Shown: positions 44,377 to 53,371 of the stretch, piece after piece
Layout: each line of letters opens with the position of its first letter
How positions within the stretch are numbered: position 1 is the first letter of the stretch
Assembly (NCBI RefSeq): GCF_023272795.1
Contig: NZ_CP096829.1
Location: 434,001-498,000 of the forward strand
Length of the DNA: 64,000 nt
Reading direction: 5' to 3'
From: Flavobacterium humidisoli
GTDB taxonomy: Bacteria; Bacteroidota; Bacteroidia; Flavobacteriales; Flavobacteriaceae
The notes under the pieces: generated by a model
The model's input: only the letters and a program-made list of their open reading frames with translations
What the model was told of the DNA's origin: nothing
Databases searched by the model: none
Position numbers and translations under genes: made by a program

Positions 44377-45179
44377 ACACCGAAAAAACAAAAGTCCATT
44401 TTACGGACAACTATTTGATTAATCCCACCAATCCGATTTGCATAAACCTTATCGGGGCAGGCGGTACAGGCTCAAAAGTATTGACCTCCCTAATGGAAAT
44501 GAACCACAGTTTAATTGAACTCGGACACGCAGGTCTGCAAGTCCGCCTTTGGGATGATGATAGTATCACGAGTGCCAATTTAGGCAGACAGCGTTTTGCA
44601 CAGAGCGAAACAGGATTGTACAAATCCGTTTCTTTAATCAATCGTGCAAACCGTTGGTCAGGGACAAATTGGAAAGCTGAAACGGTAAAATTTGAAAAGG
44701 ACAAGTTTGGCAGACTGCCCGAAAATGCAAGGGCAATTATTACTATTACTTGTGTGGACAACGTACAGGCAAGGTTTGGAGTGGCTGAAATCCTGAAAGA
44801 AATGAGCACCTGCAGAAATTACAGCGATACGCCAAAGTATTGGCTTGACTTTGGCAACAGCCAGCACACAGGGCAGGTACTGCTTTCTACCATTTCAGAG
44901 ATAAAGCAACCCAGTTCAGAGAAATACCAAACGGTGGCAAGCCTGCCAATGGTTACCGATGAATTTGCAGAACTGCTCCAGCAGTCCGAAGAACAGGACG
45001 ATACGCCAAGCTGTAGTTTGTCCGAAGCATTGGAGAAACAGGATTTGTTCATTAATTCCTCTTTGGCTCAGATGGGATGCTCATTGCTTTGGGGTCTGTT
45101 TCGCAACGGAATGACCCAGTACAGGGGCTTTTTTCTTAATCTGAAGGATTTCCGCTCACAGCCCATAAAAGTAGCCTGA
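44373..45179 (+). CDS. PRTRC system ThiF-family protein
   Basis: A 268-residue E1-like adenylating domain protein with the nucleotide motif INLIGAGGTGSKV (GAGGTG at 28-33) and LWDDDSITSANLGRQRF, the ThiF/E1 acidic-Arg segment. The cysteine in ITCVDNVQARF lies where the crossover region starts. E1-like proteins adenylate a C-terminal glycine of a ubiquitin-like partner; no such partner is obvious here. Last gene of the operon, followed by a terminator. Confidence 0.88.
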   Translation: MNTEKTKVHFTDNYLINPTNPICINLIGAGGTGSKVLTSLMEMNHSLIELGHAGLQVRLWDDDSITSANLGRQRFAQSETGLYKSVSLINRANRWSGTNWKAETVKFEKDKFGRLPENARAIITITCVDNVQARFGVAEILKEMSTCRNYSDTPKYWLDFGNSQHTGQVLLSTISEIKQPSSEKYQTVASLPMVTDEFAELLQQSEEQDDTPSCSLSEALEKQDLFINSSLAQMGCSLLWGLFRNGMTQYRGFFLNLKDFRSQPIKVA

Positions 45180-45195
45180 AAACCAATTTTCGGCA

Positions 45196-45238
45196 GCAAA
45201 AAGACAGACCCTTCCGATGGTCGGGACAGTCTTTTTGC
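45196..45238 (+). terminator. terminator of the PRTRC operon
   Basis: GCAAAAAGAC (45196-45205) pairs with GTCTTTTTGC (45229-45238), with inner GACC/GGTC pairing. The T-run lies within the 3' arm. Confidence 0.65.
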
Positions 45239-45356
45239 ATAAAATCGGGACATCCACATTGGCAAAATGCACCTTCCCGCATTCCTTTTACTGACATTTT
45301 ACCAAAGCGGTTGTTTTTTTTATTAGGGATACACATCCCTAAAATACATTTTTGAC

Positions 45357-45393
45357 TTCTTTTCTTTCCACATTAGCGGCCAAAGAAAAGAAG
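45357..45393. repeat. inverted repeat before the sigma-4/alpha-CTD gene end
   Basis: CTTCTTTTCTTT (45357-45368) is exactly inverted as AAAGAAAAGAAG (45382-45393). It lies between convergent genes. As a pyrimidine/purine palindrome it could terminate the minus-strand gene. Confidence 0.45.
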
Positions 45394-45438
45394 CAAAAGA
45401 AGACCGCCATTTAGGACAGCTTTTATAAATTGTTGCCA

Positions 45439-45993
45439 CTATTTAATTGGTACTGTTTTCCAAACAGAAAAACCTTTAAAAAGATGTTCAATGTTTTCAA
45501 ACTCAATAAATGCAATCAGTTCTTTTTTACATTTCCCTTTAAATCCCCTTAAACACTGAAAATCCTTGAGTGGGATAACAGCAAGTTCTCCTATGGTACT
45601 GATCCCTAAAGACTCGATTATGTTATACATTCTCTTGCTAAAAGGAAAGTGGCTGTCATACAGCAATTTATTCAGGTCAGTGTCAGGTGTAATTCTTCTT
45701 TTTTTAATCCGCCCTGACTCATATTCAAAATCATGTTTTAGCTGCTCTAATTTTTCCTTATAGAAATCTATATCGGCAAGCACCTCAGTAACACTCTTCA
45801 CTTTCTCAAATGTCCTTTCGTACATCCTGCGTACGCTCTCGCTATTGATCCCATAATTATCTCCTACTTCAGTAAGAGTCTTTTTTTCTATCAAAAGCTT
45901 CTGTAGTATATCATGTTCCTTTTCAGAAAGTACTTTTTTGGATATTTCGATATAAAATCTATTAGTGCGGTCTATCAGCGGGTTAGTTAACAT
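45439..45993 (-). CDS. sigma-region-4 / alpha-CTD-like fusion DNA-binding protein
   Basis: A 184-residue protein. Residues about 20-70 match sigma-70 region 4 (LSEKEHDILQKLLIEKKTLT, then EVGDNYGINSESVRRMYERT, the recognition helix). Residues about 115-165 match the helix-hairpin-helix C-terminal domain of RNA polymerase alpha (MYNIIESLGISTIGELAVIP, then LRGFKGKCKKELIAFI). Regions that bind core polymerase are missing, so it is not a full sigma factor. It probably regulates ICE genes by contacting DNA and perhaps RNA polymerase. It lies beside a response regulator and the tra operon. Confidence 0.75.
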   Translation of the reverse strand: MLTNPLIDRTNRFYIEISKKVLSEKEHDILQKLLIEKKTLTEVGDNYGINSESVRRMYERTFEKVKSVTEVLADIDFYKEKLEQLKHDFEYESGRIKKRRITPDTDLNKLLYDSHFPFSKRMYNIIESLGISTIGELAVIPLKDFQCLRGFKGKCKKELIAFIEFENIEHLFKGFSVWKTVPIK

Positions 45994-46071
45994 TATTGGT
46001 AAGATTATAATTAAGTGCCGTCACAATTACATATAGTGCCGAACATTATATTTACAAAGAGTAATTCTGTA

Positions 46072-46524
46072 TTAGTGCAAATTACTGTTTTCTGCTAAAT
46101 AGCTTACGGCAGTTTGACTTATTGTCTCACTAAAATAATATTCCCCTTGATGAAGTTTGATTACAGCTGTTTTAAGTTTTTCAGCAGCGGATCCTTTAAG
46201 TACATATCCCTTGACTCCCAGACTAAGCATTTCCCTTATACTTCTCTTATTGTCAAGACTGCTGAAGACCAATATCTTGATTCCGGGGTATCTCTCTGCC
46301 AATTCCTTAGCGGTCTGGTAGCCATCCATAACGGGCATGTTAATATCCAAAATACAAATGTCCGGCAGTACTTCCAGCATCTGCAGACTCTCTATGGCCA
46401 GCTGACCATTGGCAGCTTCAAGCACCACTTTAAAATTACTGTACTGTAAAAAATTTTGAAGGGATACCCTAAGCCCTGAATGGTCCTCAATTATACTAAT
46501 AGTAATCTGTTTTTCTTTTTCCAT
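46072..46524 (-). CDS. response regulator, receiver domain without output domain
   Basis: A 150-residue protein from the ATG at 46524. The receiver domain is complete: acidic pair E13-D14, phosphoacceptor D60 in ICILDINMPVMDGY, S88 and K110 (GYVLKGS). NarL-type sequence follows (AAEKLKTAVIKLHQGEYYFS), but the HTH domain normally found next is missing. No histidine kinase is seen nearby. Single-domain receivers act by protein contact; a partner could be the neighbouring sigma-4/alpha-CTD protein. Confidence 0.85.
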   Translation of the reverse strand: MEKEKQITISIIEDHSGLRVSLQNFLQYSNFKVVLEAANGQLAIESLQMLEVLPDICILDINMPVMDGYQTAKELAERYPGIKILVFSSLDNKRSIREMLSLGVKGYVLKGSAAEKLKTAVIKLHQGEYYFSETISQTAVSYLAENSNLH

Positions 46525-46974
46525 TATTCTTTTTAATGTTGAACAAATTATAGAAAATAATGACTGATAATTTGTCATTATAAGACTTTGATCCTGTAAT
46601 AGTGATTAAAACTTTACTAATACCTTATAGCAAAAATAAAAGAGCCCTACAAATTACCTGCCGATAACGCAAATATGTTCCTTAAGTTTAAGTGGCATGA
46701 GTACCATTATAAAAAAACATGGCGCAGACCACTACACTTTCCGGAACTGAGGTACTGGTATACCCGACCACGAATAAGCGAGCGCCCACGCCAATGGCAT
46801 GAGCGTCCTTACTTATTTGTCTCGCAGTCTTTAAAAATTACCAGTTTTCAGTTACCGAGTCCTAAGCAAAAACACTATAAGAGTTTTTCTATATTTTGCG
46901 CAAATATAGTAACGTTTGTGCAGTAATCCAATGTTTATATTTCGGAATACCAGAACAGACTGCAAATAAAACAA

Positions 46975-46993
46975 CCCGGAGATCGGATCCGGG
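46975..46993 (-). terminator. terminator of the tra operon
   Basis: CCCGGA / TCCGGG stem with a 7-base loop; on the minus strand TTGTTTTATTT follows. The 520-base spacer 46525-47044 has no convincing gene but holds a second imperfect palindrome around 46780-46815 (GCGCCCACGCC / GGCATGAGCG). Confidence 0.65.
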
Positions 46994-47044
46994 CTGTGCT
47001 TAAAATATGAAATTTTACTGCTGGCATAAACCAGTACGGTACTG

Positions 47045-47485
47045 CTAATCGCTGCTGTTAAATTCAAAACTCAACTGTTTTTCGTTTCCAAAATTATCCG
47101 AAATCCATACTTCAAAGGACTGGGAAACGGTAGAGTTTGAAGTATAATACAACCTGAATTGCCTTGCTGGTATCCCATATAAATCATTGGGCTGGTAAGG
47201 TGGTTCATTGTAATACCGCAACGTACCCTGCCCGTCGAATTGAAAGTAGCGAATGAAATACTGCGTATTGTTGTAATTACCCGTTGGCTGTATTGTTAAC
47301 CTTATCTCCACGGTATTTCCATTTGCAATGGCTGCAGGTACTGGCATCACCGTTACCTCAAAAGGGAAGTCATTCTGTATTTCCAGTTCGTCCTTATCAC
47401 AGGACAAGAGTAGAACAGAACTTATCAGGATTGCCAGCAATACCGGCAGAAATCCTTTACTGAACTTATTAAAAAATGCTGTCAT
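47045..47485 (-). CDS. traQ: conjugative transposon protein TraQ (DUF3872)
   Basis: A 146-residue predicted lipoprotein (LLAILISSVLLLSCDKDE) followed by the DUF3872 domain (FPFEVTVMPVPAAIANGNTV, then YFIRYFQFDGQGTL). DUF3872 proteins are the TraQ products of CTnDOT-type elements, located in the envelope; their exact role is unknown. Last gene of the tra operon. Confidence 0.88.
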   Translation of the reverse strand: MTAFFNKFSKGFLPVLLAILISSVLLLSCDKDELEIQNDFPFEVTVMPVPAAIANGNTVEIRLTIQPTGNYNNTQYFIRYFQFDGQGTLRYYNEPPYQPNDLYGIPARQFRLYYTSNSTVSQSFEVWISDNFGNEKQLSFEFNSSD

Positions 47486-47495
47486 CGTTTTTGTT

Positions 47496-48056
47496 TTAAA
47501 AATTAAACCTTAAACCTAAACCTGCCGATGGTCGGAACTGCTCCAGATCCGTACCCCACAGGACTTTTGTTTTGCCTTGAAGGATTATCACTAATCGGTC
47601 AGACAGGTAGGTTTCAATAGTCAAACGCCCACCAGCTCCGTAGATAAAATTATCCTCGCTTAGTATTTTCGCCCCATCATATAATACATCATCGCCCCGG
47701 TTGATACTTTCGTAGCCGGCTACACCTGTTATGGCTGCATTAAGCGTAACGTTCTTCAGGGCATCACCAAGAAGGAAAAAACTATAACCACCCTCAGCAG
47801 TGTAGGTTTCCTGGGGTATGCGGATTTCGTTATAGTCGTAGTATTGGCGTGAATATTCCAACGCCAAAATCTTATAATTACCGTTTTTTCCGTTAACGGT
47901 CATTCCGATATTGATAAAGTAATCATTGCCGATTTTATCATCGGACAAAATTCCGACATTTACCTCCAGTCCTTTTTGCTTAGGCAGCATTCGTTGCGCC
48001 TGTGCCATTGTGATGCTCATCAAAACGAGTATCACGGTATGGATATATTTTTTCAT
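47496..48056 (-). CDS. traO: conjugative transposon protein TraO
   Basis: A 186-residue secreted protein (signal peptide ILVLMSITMAQAQ) of the TraO family, beta-rich with an outer-membrane-type C-terminus ending LGLRFNF. It follows TraN in the operon, as in CTnDOT. It is a probable outer-membrane-linked part of the mating channel. Confidence 0.85.
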   Translation of the reverse strand: MKKYIHTVILVLMSITMAQAQRMLPKQKGLEVNVGILSDDKIGNDYFINIGMTVNGKNGNYKILALEYSRQYYDYNEIRIPQETYTAEGGYSFFLLGDALKNVTLNAAITGVAGYESINRGDDVLYDGAKILSEDNFIYGAGGRLTIETYLSDRLVIILQGKTKVLWGTDLEQFRPSAGLGLRFNF

Positions 48057-48080
48057 TTTATATTGTTGTTTAATGGATTA

Positions 48081-48980
48081 CTAAAACTTCAAATGCATAT
48101 CATTAATGAGCCGGGCTCTTATCAAATCCGAATTTTCAACCTGAAGTACCTGATTCCTGCCGCCGTTTTTCTCGAAAATTTCGATCTGCAGTACCTTGTC
48201 ATCGGCAATGGTAAACTGGTCTAAAAGGAATACATTTTGCTCCATTGATTTTCCGCTAATTGCGTCTAATGGCTTGTAAATGCGTAACGGTATCATCGGA
48301 CGTTCCTGTACTACGGTACGCTTGGCTACCTTTTTATCGACAACTTTGAAATTGATAAAGTCGATCTGAAACGGCACATTAGTACGGTTTCCAAGTGCCG
48401 TATGAAAGTAGTATTTACCGTTGTGGATGTAAATTCCTTTCAGTATAAATTGGATCCCAAAGCTTTTAGCCCCAATATGCTTTACGATACGCTTGTCGTT
48501 TTTGTAAATGGTTTCCAAAAGCAAACCCGCCAATGATGGAGAATTGCTGCCCAATTCTTCAAAAAGAACATCGTTTCCGCTGGCTTTATCCAACGTTTTC
48601 TGCATGGTTAACAGGTCATAACTTATTGCTTCGGGGAAGGAACTGTAATGCACATTGAAGCTGTAAAAACGTCCGTCATTGGTAATGACCGAAAAGTTCG
48701 TTTCGGGCTCAAATTCCCTTACCGACGCTTTTACACGCAATACGTTTTCCGCATCATCAGCTTTCCCGGCAATCAGGTACTCACTGCCCAAGTCCACATA
48801 GCGGATGGCAGTGGGGAAAATCAAATGTGAAGTTTTATCATAGGTAACTTCCATTTTGTAAGGCTCAATCTTGCCCAATGCAAGCACAGTTTTTGATTTT
48901 ACACTGTCTTGTGCAAAAGACGTTACGGCCAGACTGATGCTCAGGGCAAATGCCACAAAGGTTTTAAAAAGATTTTTCAT
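48081..48980 (-). CDS. traN: conjugative transposon protein TraN
   Basis: A 299-residue secreted protein (signal peptide AFALSISLAVTSFAQ) of the TraN family. KMEVTYDKTSHLIFPTAIRY is the VirB9-like N-terminal signature and NRTNVPFQIDFINFKV follows. It is expected in the outer-membrane core of the channel. Order TraM-TraN-TraO is conserved. Confidence 0.9.
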   Translation of the reverse strand: MKNLFKTFVAFALSISLAVTSFAQDSVKSKTVLALGKIEPYKMEVTYDKTSHLIFPTAIRYVDLGSEYLIAGKADDAENVLRVKASVREFEPETNFSVITNDGRFYSFNVHYSSFPEAISYDLLTMQKTLDKASGNDVLFEELGSNSPSLAGLLLETIYKNDKRIVKHIGAKSFGIQFILKGIYIHNGKYYFHTALGNRTNVPFQIDFINFKVVDKKVAKRTVVQERPMIPLRIYKPLDAISGKSMEQNVFLLDQFTIADDKVLQIEIFEKNGGRNQVLQVENSDLIRARLINDMHLKF

Positions 48981-49004
48981 TGTTTTATTTATTTGAATTC
49001 AACA

Positions 49005-50330
49005 TTATTGCTTGGAAACAAGCAAGACTTGGTGCCCTGCCTTAAGGGTAACTTTTGGTGTGCGAACCTTTTTGGCGAAATAACCTGAAATGCCCTGTAC
49101 AACGCCACGGCTTAGATCAGCGGCAACCTGTTGTCCGGCAGATTGGGTAAGCATCAGGCTTGTTCCTGACTGCTGGCTCATATTACCTGCCATTTCTGTA
49201 AGGGCATTCATCTCGGGAGAGTACGGAACATACAAGCCCTGTTGTCCGTCCAGATCGTAAATGGTAATCTCAACAGGAATGATATTACCATCCAATTCGA
49301 CAGAGGTTACTTTTAGCTGTAAACGACCACTCTGATATTTAGCATTTGCCGTCACAATAGTCCCTTTTGGAATAGCACGACTGGGCGTTTGGGCAGCTTC
49401 AAGCAGACGCAATCGAACTCCCGTATCGCCAATGACTGTTTGTGTTTCATCTACGCAGGCTTTTATACTGTTTTTGGGCTGTACCAATTGTTCGGCAGAA
49501 CCTGCTGTATAAAATCCTCTGTTTCTTGTTTCGCTCCAATTGGCTAAAAAGGTACTGTCTGAAGGCTCACGGTGTAAGGCGGATACACTATTTTTTTTGG
49601 CTGAAGTGAACGATACAAAATGTTCTTTTTGCGTTGAGACTTTTGAAGATGGAGCTGCATCCTTGACAGGCACAACTTCCGGTGAATTAGCACCTGACGG
49701 AAGATACTTCGCCGCCATCTGATAGGACTTTTCCATCAATTCCAATTGGTCATCTACGGTTACAGCTTTAGGCATATCTTTTTCAACAAGCTTTTCCCTC
49801 AGTTCGTCCAATTGTCTGCGGAGTTCCATCGTTTCACGATTGTCATCCTGATAAAAAGAACCTAATGCAGCTTGTGCGTTCCGGTAGCTGTTGACTGTCG
49901 GGTTCTTGTCTTCACCAGATTTTTCGCTATCATAGTTCTCCTGCTTATCAATCGCCTGATCTGCTGGATCTTCTGTGTTATCGGTATTCCAATAATCAGA
50001 AAGTGTCGTTAATGAACTGCGTTTTTCTGCATCCTTCTGTTCCAGCATTTCCTGCTCATAAGCCTTTTGCTTGTCTGCCTGCATTCCAGCTTCGGTAGCC
50101 TCGGGAACAGCATCGTTAATACCGATGTTGTCGGTTTCCTTCTTGTCTTCTGACGGTTTAAAGATGAGGTACATACAACCAACGAAAACAATACCCATCA
50201 AGCAAAATATTAATGGTTTTTTCAATTTATCGTCTTTATTCTGCGTACTGTCTTGCAGTACCTCAGCGGTTGCCGCCGGGTTTCCTTCCGTAACCCGAAC
50301 AACGGTCTTTTTGTTCTCATTTTCTTTCAT
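49005..50330 (-). CDS. traM: conjugative transposon protein TraM
   Basis: A 441-residue VirB10-like protein: a short cytoplasmic start, one membrane helix (LIFCLMGIVFVGCMYLIF, about 37-54), a long charged spacer with a coiled-coil (residues 160-200), and the TraM C-terminal domain (CVDETQTVIGDTGVRLRLLE, then IPVEITIYDLDGQQGLYVPY). It links inner and outer membranes in the mating channel. Start overlaps the upstream gene by 14 bases. Confidence 0.9.
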   Translation of the reverse strand: MKENENKKTVVRVTEGNPAATAEVLQDSTQNKDDKLKKPLIFCLMGIVFVGCMYLIFKPSEDKKETDNIGINDAVPEATEAGMQADKQKAYEQEMLEQKDAEKRSSLTTLSDYWNTDNTEDPADQAIDKQENYDSEKSGEDKNPTVNSYRNAQAALGSFYQDDNRETMELRRQLDELREKLVEKDMPKAVTVDDQLELMEKSYQMAAKYLPSGANSPEVVPVKDAAPSSKVSTQKEHFVSFTSAKKNSVSALHREPSDSTFLANWSETRNRGFYTAGSAEQLVQPKNSIKACVDETQTVIGDTGVRLRLLEAAQTPSRAIPKGTIVTANAKYQSGRLQLKVTSVELDGNIIPVEITIYDLDGQQGLYVPYSPEMNALTEMAGNMSQQSGTSLMLTQSAGQQVAADLSRGVVQGISGYFAKKVRTPKVTLKAGHQVLLVSKQ

Positions 50331-50613
50331 AAATCCTATTTTTTAAAATTGTTGATAATGTGTCCTGCAGGACTGCAGGACGTTCTTTCTTTTTCAGGAC
50401 AGGGTTTTCGATATGCCCAATGACCATATTGTTATCTGGCTTTCCGGCATCATACCACACTTTAAATAGTACTCCTGCTGTGAGAATTAGGTAAGCGACG
50501 AAAAAATACAGCGTGTATTGGTGCTGCTTCCTAATGGGCAACAGCCGCCATCGTTCATCGAGCCTGTCAAACCACTTGTCCATATTTGCTCTTAATTTTT
50601 TCATACTTCTCAT
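50317..50613 (-). CDS. traL: TraL-like small membrane protein
   Basis: A 98-residue protein with one membrane helix (YTLYFFVAYLILTAGVLF, about 33-50) between basic and charged ends. Its size and place just upstream of traM fit TraL of Bacteroidota conjugative transposons, which database entries sometimes mislabel. Starts at 50613, 50604 or 50592 are all possible. The gene overlaps traM. Confidence 0.65.
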   Translation of the reverse strand: MRSMKKLRANMDKWFDRLDERWRLLPIRKQHQYTLYFFVAYLILTAGVLFKVWYDAGKPDNNMVIGHIENPVLKKKERPAVLQDTLSTILKNRIYERK

Positions 50614-50624
50614 TATTTAAGCTG

Positions 50625-51056
50625 TTACATTCTAAATCCTCTTTTTTGGGAAGAAAGCTGTTCATTAAGTTTTTCGGACACTTGGGCAATGGCTTCTTTC
50701 GATGTAGGAACTGACCTGGTGGTAAGATTTGTCAGTTCAGATTTATTTATTGAATCACCGTACTGGCCTTTTTTTTCAATATTCATTTTCTCTACATCGA
50801 AAAGACCGTTTTCATACTTTATCCACATATAACACTCGACATATGGCTTATCCTCACCATTCCATTGCAGGTAAGTTTTCAGCAGCAGCATGTTGGGCAG
50901 CCTTGGTTCATCTATACCTTTTCTGCAAGCTTCCAAAAACCTGCTGATGCTTTCTTTGATTTTGTCGCCATAAGCGGCTTGAGTTTGGAAGCTGCCATCG
51001 TATCCCTTATCGGTCAGGGTTTTTGCCAGTGTGTCTAAATCGAGTAATTGTTTCAT
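50625..51056 (-). CDS. tra-operon protein of unknown function
   Basis: A 143-residue soluble protein starting MKQLLDLDTLAKTLTDKGYD, with a mid-region CYMWIKYENGLFDVEKMN and a polar C-terminus. It lies between traK and traL with short gaps in the same operon. I recognise no domain and CTnDOT has no named gene at this point. Confidence 0.65.
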   Translation of the reverse strand: MKQLLDLDTLAKTLTDKGYDGSFQTQAAYGDKIKESISRFLEACRKGIDEPRLPNMLLLKTYLQWNGEDKPYVECYMWIKYENGLFDVEKMNIEKKGQYGDSINKSELTNLTTRSVPTSKEAIAQVSEKLNEQLSSQKRGFRM

Positions 51057-51067
51057 AATCTTGATTT

Positions 51068-51691
51068 TTAGCGTTCGATGACCTCTATATCCTTGTTTTC
51101 TATTACCGCAAACTTTTCAATATTAAAACCTTGCGGATTGTTGTCTGAACGAACGGAGTTTACGAGATAACAGGAACTAATAAGGCTGCGTTTTGTCACA
51201 TAGCTCGAACGGATGATAAACTGTTTGGCATAGGTACGGGCGGTGTAGGGATAGGTCTCGAAACTGCAGGACACACTATCTATTTCGATGCGCTGCTGCA
51301 CATTACCCGATATAATACGGTTGTAATACCCTTTTTCCGAAAGGTCCTTATAATAATCAAAGGCACTTTTATCAGCAAGATTGAAAGCCCTTTTCATATT
51401 GCTTTCAATAGCATTTTTGTCGGGAGCGAGCGTAAAGAACAGTTCGTGAAAACGTCTGACGTGTTCACGTGCTTCTACCGGACGGTTGATCGATGCATCC
51501 TGCGCGAGTGCCAGCATGAGTGACTTTCCATTGTCCAGGACATAGATTTTCTGCCGCTGCTGTTCTGCAAAACGGTAGGAATGCCATACACCATATCCCG
51601 TGATACCTGCGCATAGTAAGGCAAACACAATGGCATACAAGCGTATCTGCCTGAAACTGTTTTCGATATTTCTTAGCGTTTTAAATTCCAT
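51068..51691 (-). CDS. traK: conjugative transposon protein TraK
   Basis: A 207-residue VirB8-like protein with an N-terminal helix (YAIVFALLCAGITGYGVW, about 18-35) and a periplasmic domain ending in SCYLVNSVRSDNNPQGFNIE. The RNIENSFRQIRLYAI start is typical. It is an inner-membrane scaffold of the mating channel, directly after traJ. Confidence 0.92.
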   Translation of the reverse strand: MEFKTLRNIENSFRQIRLYAIVFALLCAGITGYGVWHSYRFAEQQRQKIYVLDNGKSLMLALAQDASINRPVEAREHVRRFHELFFTLAPDKNAIESNMKRAFNLADKSAFDYYKDLSEKGYYNRIISGNVQQRIEIDSVSCSFETYPYTARTYAKQFIIRSSYVTKRSLISSCYLVNSVRSDNNPQGFNIEKFAVIENKDIEVIER

Positions 51692-51713
51692 TTTCTTCTG
51701 TGATTAATTATTT

Positions 51714-52709
51714 TTATTTGTTTATGAGCCTGCCACCGATATTTCCTACTGCGGAACCCGTTCCGGCTCCGGCAATATTTCCGGTTTTCATCGCCGTTTG
51801 GTTAACATTACGGGCAAAGTTGTTTGCTCCCCCTGCCTGAATAATCCAGCCTGTTACCGTCGGAATGGTGAAGTAGCCCACAATACCTATAATCATAAAG
51901 ATTATATAAATGGTGTTTGAAGTATCAGGAATGAATGTCGGATCGGCAAGCATTTCAATGTCCCTCTCAATAATCAGGGATTGTATTTTAGCTAGCATAG
52001 AGCTAAACAAATCTGCTACCGGAAGCCATAAATAAACACTGACGTATCGGGAAAGCCACTGCGTGAGTGTGGACTGAAATCCGTCCCAGACTGATATGGC
52101 AAAGGCTATCGGTCCGAGTATGGACAGGACAATGAGGAAAAATGTCCGAATAGTGTCAATGACAAGTGCCGCGGCCTGAAAGAGTATTTCCAGCAGATTG
52201 CGAAACCATTCCTTTATGGCTTTCTCTATCTTATAAGCTTCTCTGCCCATATACATTCCTGCCATTGTGCCCACATCGGCGGGTGACCAGCCCAATTCAT
52301 CGAGTTTTTTGTCAAATTCTTCGTTCGACACCATATAGGCAGTTTCCGGATTACGGAGCATTGCCTCGTGATCGAGCTGGTCTTTTTTTGCCTGTAACTC
52401 GTTCAGGTCAAGCACCTGATCTTCAAGGATGGAATGGGTTCCTGTAACCACAGGACTTAAGACCGAATTTATGGTTCCCAGTACCATGGTCGGGAAAAAC
52501 ATAATACACATTCCCAAGGCAAAAGGACGCAGGAGCGGAAAGACATCTATTGGTTCGGCCCGGCTGAGAGCCTGCCAAACCTTTAGCGCCACATAGAATA
52601 AAGCACCCAGCCCGGCAAGGCCTTTGGCCACTGCCGCCATATCGGCGGACAGCGGAAGCATCTCATCATACAAGGAACGCAGAACTTGGTGAAGATTATT
52701 AAATTCCAT
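51714..52709 (-). CDS. traJ: conjugative transposon protein TraJ
   Basis: A 331-residue polytopic protein (VirB6-like) with about six hydrophobic segments, including GLAGLGALFYVALKVWQALS near the N-terminus and a tail rich in Gly/Ala/Asn. It forms part of the inner-membrane pore. Only three bases separate its start side from the TraI stop, consistent with one transcript. Confidence 0.92.
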   Translation of the reverse strand: MEFNNLHQVLRSLYDEMLPLSADMAAVAKGLAGLGALFYVALKVWQALSRAEPIDVFPLLRPFALGMCIMFFPTMVLGTINSVLSPVVTGTHSILEDQVLDLNELQAKKDQLDHEAMLRNPETAYMVSNEEFDKKLDELGWSPADVGTMAGMYMGREAYKIEKAIKEWFRNLLEILFQAAALVIDTIRTFFLIVLSILGPIAFAISVWDGFQSTLTQWLSRYVSVYLWLPVADLFSSMLAKIQSLIIERDIEMLADPTFIPDTSNTIYIIFMIIGIVGYFTIPTVTGWIIQAGGANNFARNVNQTAMKTGNIAGAGTGSAVGNIGGRLINK

Positions 52710-52712
52710 GGC

Positions 52713-53345
52713 TTACCAGTATTTTTGATTTGAGGTTCCATAGAGTTCAAGCACTCTTTTGGTATTGTTCTGCTTCTTTGCCCTTAGAATGCTTACCGAG
52801 ATATTCTTATTGGTATAGTAACGGACAAGGCTGTGGTATTCTTTGACTTCTTTGTACACACGGTCAATAATATCCATGCGCTCTTTATCATTCAGGGACA
52901 GGCTGGAGGAATTTACAATCTGTTTGAGTTCTTTTAGCAGTTCGGTACTTTCTCCCAGAAGAGCCGAATAGCCATTTGCAATAGCTGCCAATTCCTGGGC
53001 AGAAAAATTGGGGTCATTCATCATTTTACCAAAATTCTTTACATACATTTCCGATACATCGCCCACCAGCAGTACAGTCTGCTGTACTTTGCGTGCATCT
53101 TTCACCAGATTGTTTACCGCCTGGAGTTTGTCGTAATATTCCTTGCCCTGTTTGTACACTTTTTCTACTTCCTTGAAATTTTTCACGACATTGGACACAG
53201 TGTTAGAGGTCTGTACTATTTCATTGGCACTATTGAGAATACCCGATGCCAGATTGGCCGGATCGGTTACTACAAATTGTGCTTTTACGGACGGTGCACA
53301 GGCAAGGATAAGCGCCGTATACACCATAAATAATATTTTTTTCAT
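52713..53345 (-). CDS. traI: TraI-type DUF4141 protein
   Basis: From the ATG at 53345 a 210-residue secreted protein with a signal peptide (MVYTALILACAPSVKAQ) and DUF4141 features: FVVTDPANLASGILNSANEI, then a helical VKNFKEVEKVYKQGKEYYDK region. It resembles VirB5 proteins in position and helical make-up. The frame is open 10 codons upstream into traG, but the signal peptide marks the start. Confidence 0.88.
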   Translation of the reverse strand: MKKILFMVYTALILACAPSVKAQFVVTDPANLASGILNSANEIVQTSNTVSNVVKNFKEVEKVYKQGKEYYDKLQAVNNLVKDARKVQQTVLLVGDVSEMYVKNFGKMMNDPNFSAQELAAIANGYSALLGESTELLKELKQIVNSSSLSLNDKERMDIIDRVYKEVKEYHSLVRYYTNKNISVSILRAKKQNNTKRVLELYGTSNQKYW

Positions 53346-53371
53346 TGTTCTTCGATTTTTTAAATTAGTAA

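Noticed and set aside
45439..45993. Complete ECF sigma factor
   Set aside because: There is no region 2; the second half matches the alpha-CTD helix-hairpin-helix instead.
46675..46926. An 83-codon plus-strand frame in the spacer next to the tra terminator
   Set aside because: Aromatic- and Arg-rich product with no family features, crossing palindromic sequence; judged noncoding.
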